Part shown: in pieces, positions 36,270 to 44,303 of the stretch | Layout of the letters: the number at the start of each line of letters is the position of its first letter | Numbering within the stretch: the stretch's first letter is position 1 | DNA from: Rhodothermales bacterium | GTDB taxonomy: Bacteria; Bacteroidota; Rhodothermia; Rhodothermales; VXPQ01 | Reading direction: 5' to 3' | Length of the DNA: 64,000 nt | NCBI GenBank assembly: GCA_951812335.1 | Contig: OX638293.1 | Coordinates: 1,224,731-1,288,730 of the forward strand | The notes under the pieces: generated by a model | Told to the model about the DNA's origin: nothing | Seen by the model: only the letters and a program-made list of their open reading frames with translations | Database searches by the model: none | Program-made: the position numbers and the translations under genes

Positions 36270-37943
36270 ATGACCCCCATTGACTGGATTATCGTACTTG
36301 CCTACTTCATGGTGCTTGTCTGGATCGTGTGGTGGTCCGCACGCCAGACAAAGACCACCAAGGATTACTTCCTTGCCGGGCGCAATGTCGGTTGGGTCGT
36401 GGTAGGAGCCTCGCTATTCGCCTCGAACATCGGCTCCGAACACATTGTGGGCCTTGCGGGAAGCGGCGCCCTGAACGGGATGGCGCAGGCGCACTGGGAG
36501 TTGCATGCCTGGATCATGATCCTGCTGGCCTGGGTGTTCGTGTCGTTCTACTACCGCTCCGGCGTGTTCACCATGCCGGAATTCCTCGAACGCCGGTTCG
36601 ACGCCCGGTCCCGCTGGGTACTTTCGATCGTTTCCCTTGTCGCCTATGTGTTTACGAAGGTGTCCGTCACGGTCTACGCCGGCGCGCTCGTATTCCGCAC
36701 CCTTCTTCCCGACACGTTCGGGACGCCGGACAACGCGTTCTGGGTCGGCGCCTTCGTCACGGTGGTGCTGACGGGGGTTTACACCATCTTTGGCGGTCTG
36801 CGCGCCGTCGTATACACGGAAGTGCTACAAACGGTGCTTCTGCTCATGGGGTCGGCGTTTATCACGATGTTCGGGTTGTCCGAATTGGGGGGATGGAACG
36901 AGCTGCGGGGCATCGTGGGCGAAAACGCCAAACAATTTGCGCTTTGGCGACCCAATTCCGACCCGAATTTTCCCTGGCTGGCGGTGATGATCGCCTCGCC
37001 CGTTGTCGGGATATGGTACTGGTGTACCGATCAGTATATCATCCAGCGCACCCTTGCAGCCCGGTCGCTGACGGATGCGCGCCGCGGGGCCATTTTCGGG
37101 GGATTTCTGAAGGTGTGGCCCGTGTTCATCTTTCTTGTGCCGGGCATGATCGGGTATGCGCTCCACCAACAGGGCCTGCTTGCCATCCCGGTATCCGCCG
37201 AGGGGAATCTCATGGGCGATATGGTGTTTCCCACGATGGTGGCGGAACTGCTTCCGGCGGGGCTGCGAGGACTCGTGGTGGGCGGCTTGCTGTCCGCGCT
37301 GATGAGCTCGCTGGCGTCGCTTTTCAACTCGTGCGCCACGCTCTTCACCGTCGATATCTACGAGAAACTGCGTCCAAAGGCGTCCGAGGCGCGGCTCATT
37401 CGGGTCGGGCGGATCGCCACCGGCGTGGTGGTGGGTTTCGGTCTCTTGTGGATTCCGATCATGAAGGTCATTTCGGAAAACAACGAGGGGCTCTACGATT
37501 ACCTGCAGAACGTGCAGAGTTTTCTGGCGCCGCCCATTACCGCCGTGTTCCTGCTGGGCATTTTCTTCAAACGCATCAACGGACACGGGGCGTTCTGGGG
37601 CATGGTCGTCGGGTTCGTGCTGGGCATGCTGAAGCTTACGCTCCAGACGCTGGTCCAGAGCGGCGTGATGGAGCCGACGGGCATTCTGGGCGGGATCGGC
37701 GCCTTCAACGGGTATTATTTCTCCGGGGTGCTCTTTCTCATCAGCGTCGTCCTTGTCGTTGCGCTATCCTATGCGAAGGACGCCGATGCGCTGGGCAAGT
37801 TGAAGGGCCTTACCTGGGGCACGCTCACAGCCGAAGAACAGCTCGAAACCCGTTCTTCCTGGGGCTGGCTCGATGTGGCGGGTACGGTACTGGTGCTGGG
37901 GCTCGTGCTCTGCATCTACCTGTATTTCAGTTTCTGGCTGTAA
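36270..37943 (+). CDS. Sodium:solute symporter (SSS/SGLT family)
   Basis: A protein of 557 residues with about 14 transmembrane helices. The SSS signatures are DYFLAGRNVGWVVVGASLFA, SNIGSEHIVGLAGSGA and the TIFGGLRAVVYTEVLQ helix. Members couple Na+ import to sugars, sialic acid, uronates or vitamins. It lies 18 bp after the isomerase-like gene and 12 bp before the ARMT1-like gene, so it probably imports the sugar that this set processes. Confidence 0.9.
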   Translation: MTPIDWIIVLAYFMVLVWIVWWSARQTKTTKDYFLAGRNVGWVVVGASLFASNIGSEHIVGLAGSGALNGMAQAHWELHAWIMILLAWVFVSFYYRSGVFTMPEFLERRFDARSRWVLSIVSLVAYVFTKVSVTVYAGALVFRTLLPDTFGTPDNAFWVGAFVTVVLTGVYTIFGGLRAVVYTEVLQTVLLLMGSAFITMFGLSELGGWNELRGIVGENAKQFALWRPNSDPNFPWLAVMIASPVVGIWYWCTDQYIIQRTLAARSLTDARRGAIFGGFLKVWPVFIFLVPGMIGYALHQQGLLAIPVSAEGNLMGDMVFPTMVAELLPAGLRGLVVGGLLSALMSSLASLFNSCATLFTVDIYEKLRPKASEARLIRVGRIATGVVVGFGLLWIPIMKVISENNEGLYDYLQNVQSFLAPPITAVFLLGIFFKRINGHGAFWGMVVGFVLGMLKLTLQTLVQSGVMEPTGILGGIGAFNGYYFSGVLFLISVVLVVALSYAKDADALGKLKGLTWGTLTAEEQLETRSSWGWLDVAGTVLVLGLVLCIYLYFSFWL

Positions 37944-37955
37944 GCGCGGATCGCC

Positions 37956-39158
37956 ATGCAACGGGACGATTTGCCGCCTCCGGTTCGGACCGACAAGAGC
38001 AATGCGTTTGCGCATCGCTCCATGGGGGTCCGGGTGCCTTCGATCATCGACGACACGATCGTACGGAATGCGTACGCCGATCCCGTGGCGGACGCGCTGA
38101 AACGGCTCCGGGACGAGGTGGCCGGGAACGCGCCGCTACGCCTTTTCGAGGCGCCGGCTCCCGATTATGCATTGTGGCTGCCCCGGTACGCGTCGCACGA
38201 AGGGGAGACCTGGCTGGGCACGGAATGGCTGTTTGCGGAAATGCTCGTGTACCGCATGATGGTCGAGGCGACCGGGTTTCTCGAATCGGGAAAGGACCCG
38301 TTTGCGCCCTTCAAGCAGGAAGAAATGGCTTCCGAGGCGTTGTGGACGACGCTGGAAGAGGTGCTGGCTTTCGAGGGGCCGCTGCCTGAGCGCCTTGCGC
38401 GTACGCTGAAGGCCATGTTGTGGGGCAATCGCATCGATCTGAGCATCATGACCGTGGCTGAGCAGGGCGTGCATGCGACCGACGAACAGCTTCTGACGGA
38501 CCGGTCGGAAGCGATCGTGGCGGGATTGCTGGGCCGCCCTCCGGGTTCCGTGCATATCGTTATGGACAATGCGGGGACCGAGGAGGCGATGGATCTGGCG
38601 TGGACCGATCTGCTCCTTTCGGAGGGGTTGGCTACGGAGATTGTGCTTCACGTAAAAATGCTGCCCGTCCTGGTGAGCGACGTAATCCCCGCAGACCTTT
38701 ACGACATGCTGCGGGCCATGACGGCTCGTGGAGGGGCCGCCGCCGGTCTTTCCGCCCGCCTTTCCGGGTACATGCAGGAAGGCCGCCTTCGCATGCAGGC
38801 GGATTATTTCTGGAACACGGACGGGCGGTATTGGGAATTGCCGTCCCATATAGCACATGCTCTCGGAGGGGCGACACTGGCGATCAGCAAGGGCGACGCC
38901 AACTACCGCCGGGCGACGAACGACGCGATCTGGCCGCTCGAAACGAGCATGAGCGAAGCGCTGGGGCCGTTTCCTGCCCCGCTGGCGCTTCTTCGCACGC
39001 TCAAAAGCGATACGCTGGTGGAGGTCCCCCTGGAGCGGGCCGCCGAACTGGAGGTCGAACATCCGCAGTGGCGGGCCAACGGGACCTACGGCGTGATGCA
39101 ATATGCCGCCGGGCAGGCGCATTCTGTTTTCCATGAAGAAGATTCTGCCTATGCATAG
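37956..39158 (+). CDS. ARMT1-like (DUF89) damage-control phosphatase
   Basis: A protein of 400 residues. The catalytic signature IVMDNAGTEEAMDLAW with the metal-binding Asp-Asn and the ISKGDANYRRATND segment match DUF89 proteins. These remove phosphate from misplaced or toxic sugar phosphates such as fructose-1-phosphate. A dedicated sugar-phosphate repair role in this cluster is plausible. Its C-terminal end overlaps the start of the sialidase-like gene by 26 bp. Confidence 0.85.
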   Translation: MQRDDLPPPVRTDKSNAFAHRSMGVRVPSIIDDTIVRNAYADPVADALKRLRDEVAGNAPLRLFEAPAPDYALWLPRYASHEGETWLGTEWLFAEMLVYRMMVEATGFLESGKDPFAPFKQEEMASEALWTTLEEVLAFEGPLPERLARTLKAMLWGNRIDLSIMTVAEQGVHATDEQLLTDRSEAIVAGLLGRPPGSVHIVMDNAGTEEAMDLAWTDLLLSEGLATEIVLHVKMLPVLVSDVIPADLYDMLRAMTARGGAAAGLSARLSGYMQEGRLRMQADYFWNTDGRYWELPSHIAHALGGATLAISKGDANYRRATNDAIWPLETSMSEALGPFPAPLALLRTLKSDTLVEVPLERAAELEVEHPQWRANGTYGVMQYAAGQAHSVFHEEDSAYA

Positions 39159-40335
39159 CCATCGCCATCCATTTTTTGTTGCCTTTATTTTGTTATCGGG
39201 CCTGGTTTCCTGTACGCAGCAAGGTGAAGATATGACCGCCTCCGCCGAAGGGACGGCTGTCCGTCGCGGGTTTACGATCCCGCTGATCGATCTGGCCGAC
39301 GAGACGCACCGGCAGGTGGTGGTCGACAAGGAAGAGGGGCAATACCTCGGCCACCCGACTACGGTCCTGCTCGAAGATAACCGGACCATTATTACGGTCT
39401 ACCCGAAAGGGCACGGCGCCGGCGCCATCGTAATGAAACGGAGTACCGACGGCGGCCTGACCTGGAGCGATCGCCTGCCAGTACCCGATAGCTGGGCCAC
39501 TTCCCGCGAGGTTCCTACAATCCATCGTGTCGTCGATCCGGCCGGCGTCAAGCGGCTGATCCTGTTCTCGGGTCTCCATCCGATCCGTATGGCGGTTTCC
39601 GAAGACGACGGCCTCACTTGGAGCGAGCTTGAACCCATCGGCGACTTTGGCGGCATCGTTGCCATGGGGTCGGTCGAGCGGCTGAAAAACGGGAACTACA
39701 TGGCGCTTTTTCACGACGACGGGCGTTTCATCGGCCCGGAAGATCAGGGGCAGGACCCGCCCGTCTTCCACGTCTACAAAACGCTCTCTCGCGACGGCGG
39801 CCTGACGTGGTCCGCGCCGGAAGTCATCGCCACGCATCCGACGGCGCATTTGTGCGAGCCCGGCCTTGTCCGCTCGCCCGACGGCAATCAGATCGCTTTG
39901 TTGCTGCGCGAAAACAGCCGCACCCTCAATTCCTTCATCATGTTTTCCGACGATGAAGGCGAGACCTGGAGTACGCCGCGCGAGGTCCCCGGCGCACTCA
40001 CCGGCGACCGGCACACGGCCAGGTACGCCCCCGATGGCCGCCTCTTCATCTCCTTCCGCGACACGGCGCACGAGACGCCGACGCAGGGCGACTGGGTCGG
40101 CTGGGTAGGCGCCTACGAGGACCTTGTCGAGGGGCGCGAAGGCCAGTACCGCGTACGCCTGATGGACAACAAACACCAGCGGGATACCGCCTATCCCGGC
40201 GTGGAGATTCTTCCGGACGGCGTGTTCGTCGTAACGACCTACGGTCATTGGGACGAAGGGCAGGAACCCTATATCGTCAGCGTCCGCTTTACGCTCGACG
40301 AGTTGGACGATAAAGCGGAGGCGATGCAGGGGTAG
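39133..40335 (+). CDS. Sialidase-like (BNR/Asp-box repeat) lipoprotein
   Basis: A protein of 400 residues from ATG 39133; ATG 39151 also works. The lipobox LVSC indicates a lipoprotein, probably on the cell surface or in the periplasm. Four Asp-box motifs (STDGGLTWS, SEDDGLTWS, SRDGGLTWS, SDDEGETWS) mark a six-bladed propeller as in exo-alpha-sialidases. Many such propellers in environmental Bacteroidota act on other glycosides, so sialic acid specificity is unproven. Confidence 0.83.
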   Translation: MKKILPMHSHRHPFFVAFILLSGLVSCTQQGEDMTASAEGTAVRRGFTIPLIDLADETHRQVVVDKEEGQYLGHPTTVLLEDNRTIITVYPKGHGAGAIVMKRSTDGGLTWSDRLPVPDSWATSREVPTIHRVVDPAGVKRLILFSGLHPIRMAVSEDDGLTWSELEPIGDFGGIVAMGSVERLKNGNYMALFHDDGRFIGPEDQGQDPPVFHVYKTLSRDGGLTWSAPEVIATHPTAHLCEPGLVRSPDGNQIALLLRENSRTLNSFIMFSDDEGETWSTPREVPGALTGDRHTARYAPDGRLFISFRDTAHETPTQGDWVGWVGAYEDLVEGREGQYRVRLMDNKHQRDTAYPGVEILPDGVFVVTTYGHWDEGQEPYIVSVRFTLDELDDKAEAMQG

Positions 40336-40448
40336 GCTTATTCGCCGGTCGATGGCGCGCGTCGCTGCGGGGGAAAGCCCGGTACCGCTGCAAGGCGACA
40401 GCTCCGTGGCGTTCTCCCTTCCGGAATAGCGCACACATTCAGAAATCC

Positions 40449-40659
40449 ATGCCGAACAAACACAAGACATTTAAGACATTTAAGACATTTGCCATGATCG
40501 TTCCCTTCGTGCTGGCGTTTTCCGCCGCAACTTCTTCCGCGTAGGACCGGGACTACGATCCCGAGGCGCGTCTCGCCGAACTGGGCATTACGCTGCGCAA
40601 AGCGTCCTCGCCCGTGGCCAATTACGTCAACGCCGTACGGGCGTACTCCTCCACCGTCA
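40449..40659 (+). pseudogene. Disrupted RidA-family gene with signal peptide
   Basis: A signal peptide begins at ATG 40449 and reaches TAG at 40542-40544 directly at the expected cleavage site (SSA then stop then DRDYDPEARLAELGIT). A CAG to TAG change would restore Ala-Gln-Asp. The frame after the stop reads like the N-terminus of RidA-family proteins (ASSPVANYVNAVR) but the rest is lost. The signal region carries a 9-bp repeat AAGACATTT three times (40464-40490). Confidence 0.7.
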
Positions 40660-41227
40660 TGGATTGGGGCGGGAGGGGACCCTTTCCGGTTATCGCATGG
40701 ATTTCGGTCGTTGTTGTCGTCACGGTCCTACCTCCCTGAAAGAATGGTCCAATAGAAATGTTCGCAAAAGAATAAAGCGCCTGATCCGGTCTTTTTTCCG
40801 GTTAATTGGAACTATTTCCGTGTACATGTTGGTCGGATTTGTTCTGCATTTATTCTGCGTATATCCTGCAAGGCGCGAGGATGGAGTCCTGGGCGATCAA
40901 GTGTTCCGGATGCGTTTCCATCTTCCTGTCTGTGGAGACTTGGGATCGATATTTATGGAACCGAGAGGCTACGCTACGCTCGTATCCCGATCCGCTCATT
41001 CTCATTGTTCCGATGACGAGACCTATGCGGCGGAATTTGCAGGCCCTTGACGAACAATGCCCGGTAGTGTATTCTTCGTACAGTAACCGCCTCGGGCAAC
41101 AGCATGGTCGATTCCGGCGCATTGCATCAATTCAGGGCTGTCCGGGACGCTATCCCTGGAACTGTCGGAGCGGCGGTGGGGCATTTCGCCCCGTCGGTTG
41201 GAATACGGCTTTCGGGTTTTTTCTACT
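40660..41227. other. ~570-bp stretch with no recognisable gene
   Basis: Several frames are open here, but none has family signatures, and they conflict with one another. The base composition is more A/T-rich around 40735-40870. A short hydrophobic helix (SVYMLVGFVLHLFCV) appears in one frame. It may be decayed sequence downstream of the RidA pseudogene, or the 5' region of the AlbA_2 gene. Confidence 0.5.
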
Positions 41228-42409
41228 ATGGAGTGGCTGGATATTCTCAAGCGCATCGAGGCAGGTGAAAACCGGCGAACCGAATTCAAGCGCGGGCTTG
41301 GCGACTTGTCGGCGGTCGGCAAGGCGATATGCGCCTTTGCAAACACCGAGGGAGGCATTCTCATCTTCGGTGTCGACGATGCGCAGGAAATCGTAGGCGT
41401 GAAAGAGAATGCCGAAAAGGTGCAGGAGCGCTTGACCTCGTTTTTTCAATCCGGTTGCAGTGCGCCTGTCTCGGCGCAAGGCGGTCGCCATAAGGATCCG
41501 AATGGTTGGGTGCATTGGATCGAAGTTCCGCAGCAGCGAGGGTTCGAACCGTTGCGATACGATGGACGAGTATGGGTGCGACGCGAACGAAGCAGCGTCG
41601 AACCTTCGCCGAGCGAACTGCAGGAACTGTATAACGCGTTCGGCTACATCCTGACGGAGGAGCGCGCGATCCAGCCTGCAACGCCAAGGCATATCGATCT
41701 TGAGGGCTTTCGCGAGTATCTGCAGGCAATGGGGATCGATACGCATGGAGAACCCCAACTAGACGATATGGACGATCTCGATAATCGGGGGGTTCTGGCG
41801 GACCTGGGGGGCGTATTGCACCCGACGCTTTACGGCGTAATGGCGTTTGGCAAGGAGCCGCAGCGTTATCCGCAAACGGGCAACTTTCGTATAGAATGCG
41901 TTGCTCACGAGGGTAACGACCGCGCCTCACGGGTGTTGCAGGTTTCCGATGCTCGGGGAACCCTTGACGAGCAGGTAAGAAGAGCGGTCGGATGGTTTTC
42001 GGGCCTGGGGCGGTTCGAATCGTATCGGGGCATGATCCGGGAAGATCGCCCGCTTCTGCCGGAAAAGGCGATTCGGGAGGCGCTGGTCAATGCCGTGGTG
42101 CACCGCGACTATGCTATCACCGGCTCGAAAATTCTCCTCGAAATTTTCTCCGGGTATGTCGATGTAACCAGTCCGGGAGGGTTGCCCAATCACATGAGCG
42201 TGGAGAGCGTGCGCGCCGGGGCGCATCCAAGATCACGGAACGAACTGATGGCGAATTATATGGTCGTAAAAGGGCTCATGGAGCAACGGGGCAGAGGCTG
42301 GCCGGTGATGCGCAAGACCATGCGCGAGTTTAATGGAACCGAACCCGGGATTGTTGCCGAGATCACGCACGTCAGAGTAACATTCCGGCTCGATCCGGTC
42401 AGCATCTGA
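41228..42409 (+). CDS. AlbA_2 (Schlafen-like) ATP-binding transcriptional regulator
   Basis: A protein of 393 residues from ATG 41228. The N-terminal AlbA_2 domain reads RRTEFKRGL and ICAFANTEGGILIFGVDDAQ. A C-terminal HATPase-like segment reads KAIREALVNAVVHRDY. Such proteins are common accessory regulators near mobile or defence islands. It sits between the RidA pseudogene and a toxin-antitoxin pair. Confidence 0.82.
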   Translation: MEWLDILKRIEAGENRRTEFKRGLGDLSAVGKAICAFANTEGGILIFGVDDAQEIVGVKENAEKVQERLTSFFQSGCSAPVSAQGGRHKDPNGWVHWIEVPQQRGFEPLRYDGRVWVRRERSSVEPSPSELQELYNAFGYILTEERAIQPATPRHIDLEGFREYLQAMGIDTHGEPQLDDMDDLDNRGVLADLGGVLHPTLYGVMAFGKEPQRYPQTGNFRIECVAHEGNDRASRVLQVSDARGTLDEQVRRAVGWFSGLGRFESYRGMIREDRPLLPEKAIREALVNAVVHRDYAITGSKILLEIFSGYVDVTSPGGLPNHMSVESVRAGAHPRSRNELMANYMVVKGLMEQRGRGWPVMRKTMREFNGTEPGIVAEITHVRVTFRLDPVSI

Positions 42410-42419
42410 CTCGGCAACG

Positions 42420-42538
42420 CCCCGTCCCCTCCATTCGCCATCCTCCGCCCGCACCAGCGCCACCGTATCCTTGCCGTCCGGACCTTGCTGCGCGGTGCCG
42501 ATAGAAGGGATGAATCCGAGCGCGAAAAAGCAGAACAA
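42420..42538 (-). pseudogene. Possible N-terminal remnant of an exported protein
   Basis: On the minus strand the frame starting near 42538 reads a signal-peptide-like segment (FCFFALGFIPSIGTAQQ) then PDGKDTVALVRAEDGEWR. It then runs into the 3' end of the AlbA_2 gene. It looks like a cut-off secreted-protein start. No downstream part of that gene exists. The call is tentative. Confidence 0.3.
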
Positions 42539-42562
42539 AAAATTTTATTCCACAGAACCCGC

Positions 42563-42591
42563 TTGACACTATATGCATTATATGCTATCAT
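42563..42591 (+). promoter_or_regulatory. Promoter of the toxin-antitoxin operon
   Basis: TTGACA (42563-42568) and TATCAT (42586-42591) are separated by 17 bp, close to the sigma-70 consensus. The surrounding A/T-rich stretch has overlapping ATGC/GCAT inverted motifs that could serve as an antitoxin operator. A TGGAGG-type ribosome-binding site precedes the antitoxin start. Confidence 0.6.
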
Positions 42592-42615
42592 ATATATCAT
42601 ATTCTGGAGGCTGTG

Positions 42616-42855
42616 ATGCCTAAAAATCTGCAAGTTCGTAATCTTGACGAAGAGCTGGTCATTCGGCTGAAACGCCGTGCGGCGCGCCACGGGCGTTCGG
42701 CTGAAGCGGAGCATCGTGAAATTCTGCGTCAGGCGCTTTCGGCGGAAGTGGAACCTGCGTTTGACGAATTAGCGGCTCGGCTGCGATCCATGACACAGGG
42801 GCGCCCGCAGACCCCTTCAGAGGTGCTCCAGCGCGAAGGACGGGAGGAACGGTGA
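42616..42855 (+). CDS. FitA-like ribbon-helix-helix antitoxin
   Basis: A protein of 79 residues from ATG 42616. The N-terminal RHH motif is NLQVRNLDEELVIRLKRRAA, followed by GRSAEAEHREILRQAL, the typical FitA-type pattern. The C-terminus is expected to bind and block the toxin. The stop overlaps the toxin start (GTGA), and an AT-rich promoter lies upstream. Confidence 0.9.
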   Translation: MPKNLQVRNLDEELVIRLKRRAARHGRSAEAEHREILRQALSAEVEPAFDELAARLRSMTQGRPQTPSEVLQREGREER

Positions 42856-43292
42856 ATCGCTTTGTTATTGACGCAAGCATCGTTATCAAATGGGTTGTGC
42901 ATGAGGAAAATTCCCTAAATGCACTGGCCATTTTGCAAAATTTCCCTCTCTCATCTCCCGATCTTTTGATTGCCGAATGTTCGAATATTCTTTGGAAGAA
43001 GGTAAAACGCACGGAGCTTACTACCGATGAGGCGATCATGGCCGTGCACCTCATACAAAGAGCCGATGTCGAACTATTGCCCACGCGGCGCCTGATGGAG
43101 AGGGCCACGCGTCTTGCAATAGAGCTGGATCATGCTGCGTACGATTGTATCTATCTGGCGCTGGCCATCGAGAGAGATTGGCCTTTCGTTACGGCGGACG
43201 AGCGTTTCCGTCGCAAACTCGCTCAGGTTGCCGATACGCGCTTGAACCAGAGCGTTCTTTCGATGCAGGAAGCCCTGGCGATGCGGGCATAG
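42852..43292 (+). CDS. VapC-like PIN-domain toxin (RNase)
   Basis: A protein of 146 residues, starting at GTG 42852. The PIN fold has the acidic residues in FVIDASIVIKWV, LLIAECSNIL, DHAAYDCIYLALA and FVTADERF. These toxins cleave RNA and are held by the cognate antitoxin just upstream. It is slightly longer than the usual ~130 residues. Confidence 0.9.
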   Translation: MNRFVIDASIVIKWVVHEENSLNALAILQNFPLSSPDLLIAECSNILWKKVKRTELTTDEAIMAVHLIQRADVELLPTRRLMERATRLAIELDHAAYDCIYLALAIERDWPFVTADERFRRKLAQVADTRLNQSVLSMQEALAMRA

Positions 43293-43323
43293 TCAGGTAC
43301 CCTCAATCTTCATCCGTCCTCCC

Positions 43324-44271
43324 TCACACCCCATTCCACTGCTCCAGCCCCAGCAGCCGCTTGCCGAGGTCGGTCAGGTCGGCATGTCCGTATACCTTCT
43401 TTTCCAGTTCGCGCGGGTCGCCCGGGAAGGCGATGCCCTTGGGCGGTTCGCAGTGGCGCCATGAATGTATGCGCTGCTGCCGGAGCTCCTCGTTGTCCTC
43501 GCTGGCCGGGTACATGGAGACGTACTGCGCCATCCGCACCCGATCCTTCGACATGTTCGGACGGATGCCGTGCGCCTGCAGGGAGTTCCAGATGATCAGG
43601 TCCCCGGCGCGCAACGGTATGAACCGCACCTCGAAGCCGGTCGTGTCCGGCCGGAACGGGTCCCGGTCCGCAGGCTGCGTCCTGACCCATTCGTCAAAGG
43701 TGCGGAACAGGTCCGGCACGCATTGCAATCCGCCGACCTCTGCGTCCGTATCCACGAGGGACAGCACGCCCTGCACGTTCACGGGCAGCGGATCCTGCGA
43801 CGTGTCCACATCCCAGTGGATGAAACCCCCGAACTTCCGCCCGTCCCGGTTGGGCGTGTTCAGGTTCGCCCGGTCGATGGTGACCCACAAGTCCTCGCGG
43901 TCCCAGATGTCCACATAGGCGTCGTAGACCCGGCGCGATTGCCGGGTGTCCCACAGGAGCTGGTGATTGTACACCTCCACCATGCCCGAATTGCTGAGTT
44001 CCGCCATCCCGTGGGCCCGCCGGTCCGTGGCGCTCCACGTGGACAGGTCGTTGGGGTCCATATCCTGAAATTCCCACAAAAAAGCCTTCAGCCGCTCGAC
44101 ATGGTCGGGTGGGATGGCGTCGCGTACGATCACATAGCCCCAGGTGGTCCAGTGCTCCCAGTCTTCTTCGGAGAGCACCCGGAGGGGGAGCGTTTTTTCA
44201 ATATCCTTGAGTTGGACGCCCAGAAGCGCCTGATTGCCCTCGTGATCCGGGCCTTTCATGGTTTCTCGCAT
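43324..44271 (-). CDS. Phytanoyl-CoA dioxygenase (PhyH)-family protein
   Basis: A protein of 315 residues; ATG 44259 is a close alternative start. The Fe(II)/2-oxoglutarate double-stranded beta helix is shown by an HxD pair (FIHWDVDTSQ) and the distal QAHGIRPNMSKDRVRMAQYV region carrying the second His and Arg. Such enzymes hydroxylate many small substrates. It lies downstream of the PVC-type dehydrogenase gene in the same direction, with one isolated end of the dispersed repeat between them. Confidence 0.82.
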   Translation of the reverse strand: MRETMKGPDHEGNQALLGVQLKDIEKTLPLRVLSEEDWEHWTTWGYVIVRDAIPPDHVERLKAFLWEFQDMDPNDLSTWSATDRRAHGMAELSNSGMVEVYNHQLLWDTRQSRRVYDAYVDIWDREDLWVTIDRANLNTPNRDGRKFGGFIHWDVDTSQDPLPVNVQGVLSLVDTDAEVGGLQCVPDLFRTFDEWVRTQPADRDPFRPDTTGFEVRFIPLRAGDLIIWNSLQAHGIRPNMSKDRVRMAQYVSMYPASEDNEELRQQRIHSWRHCEPPKGIAFPGDPRELEKKVYGHADLTDLGKRLLGLEQWNGV

Positions 44272-44285
44272 GGATTCCGGTACAG

Positions 44286-44303
44286 GTTTTGATCAGAGTA
44301 TCC
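44286..44303. repeat. Isolated end (E) of the dispersed inverted-repeat element
   Basis: The 18 bases GTTTTGATCAGAGTATCC match the right terminus of the full element but without the interior. It lies between the stop of the PVC-type gene and the start of the PhyH gene. It may be a remnant of a deleted copy. Confidence 0.7.

Noticed and set aside
36329-38389. A 686-codon open frame across the symporter and ARMT1-like genes
   Set aside because: It is an out-of-frame shadow of GC-rich coding sequence, with arginine- and glycine-rich content and no motif.
40806-41396. A 196-codon open frame in the gap before the AlbA_2 gene
   Set aside because: It overlaps the real AlbA_2 gene in another frame and has no family motif.
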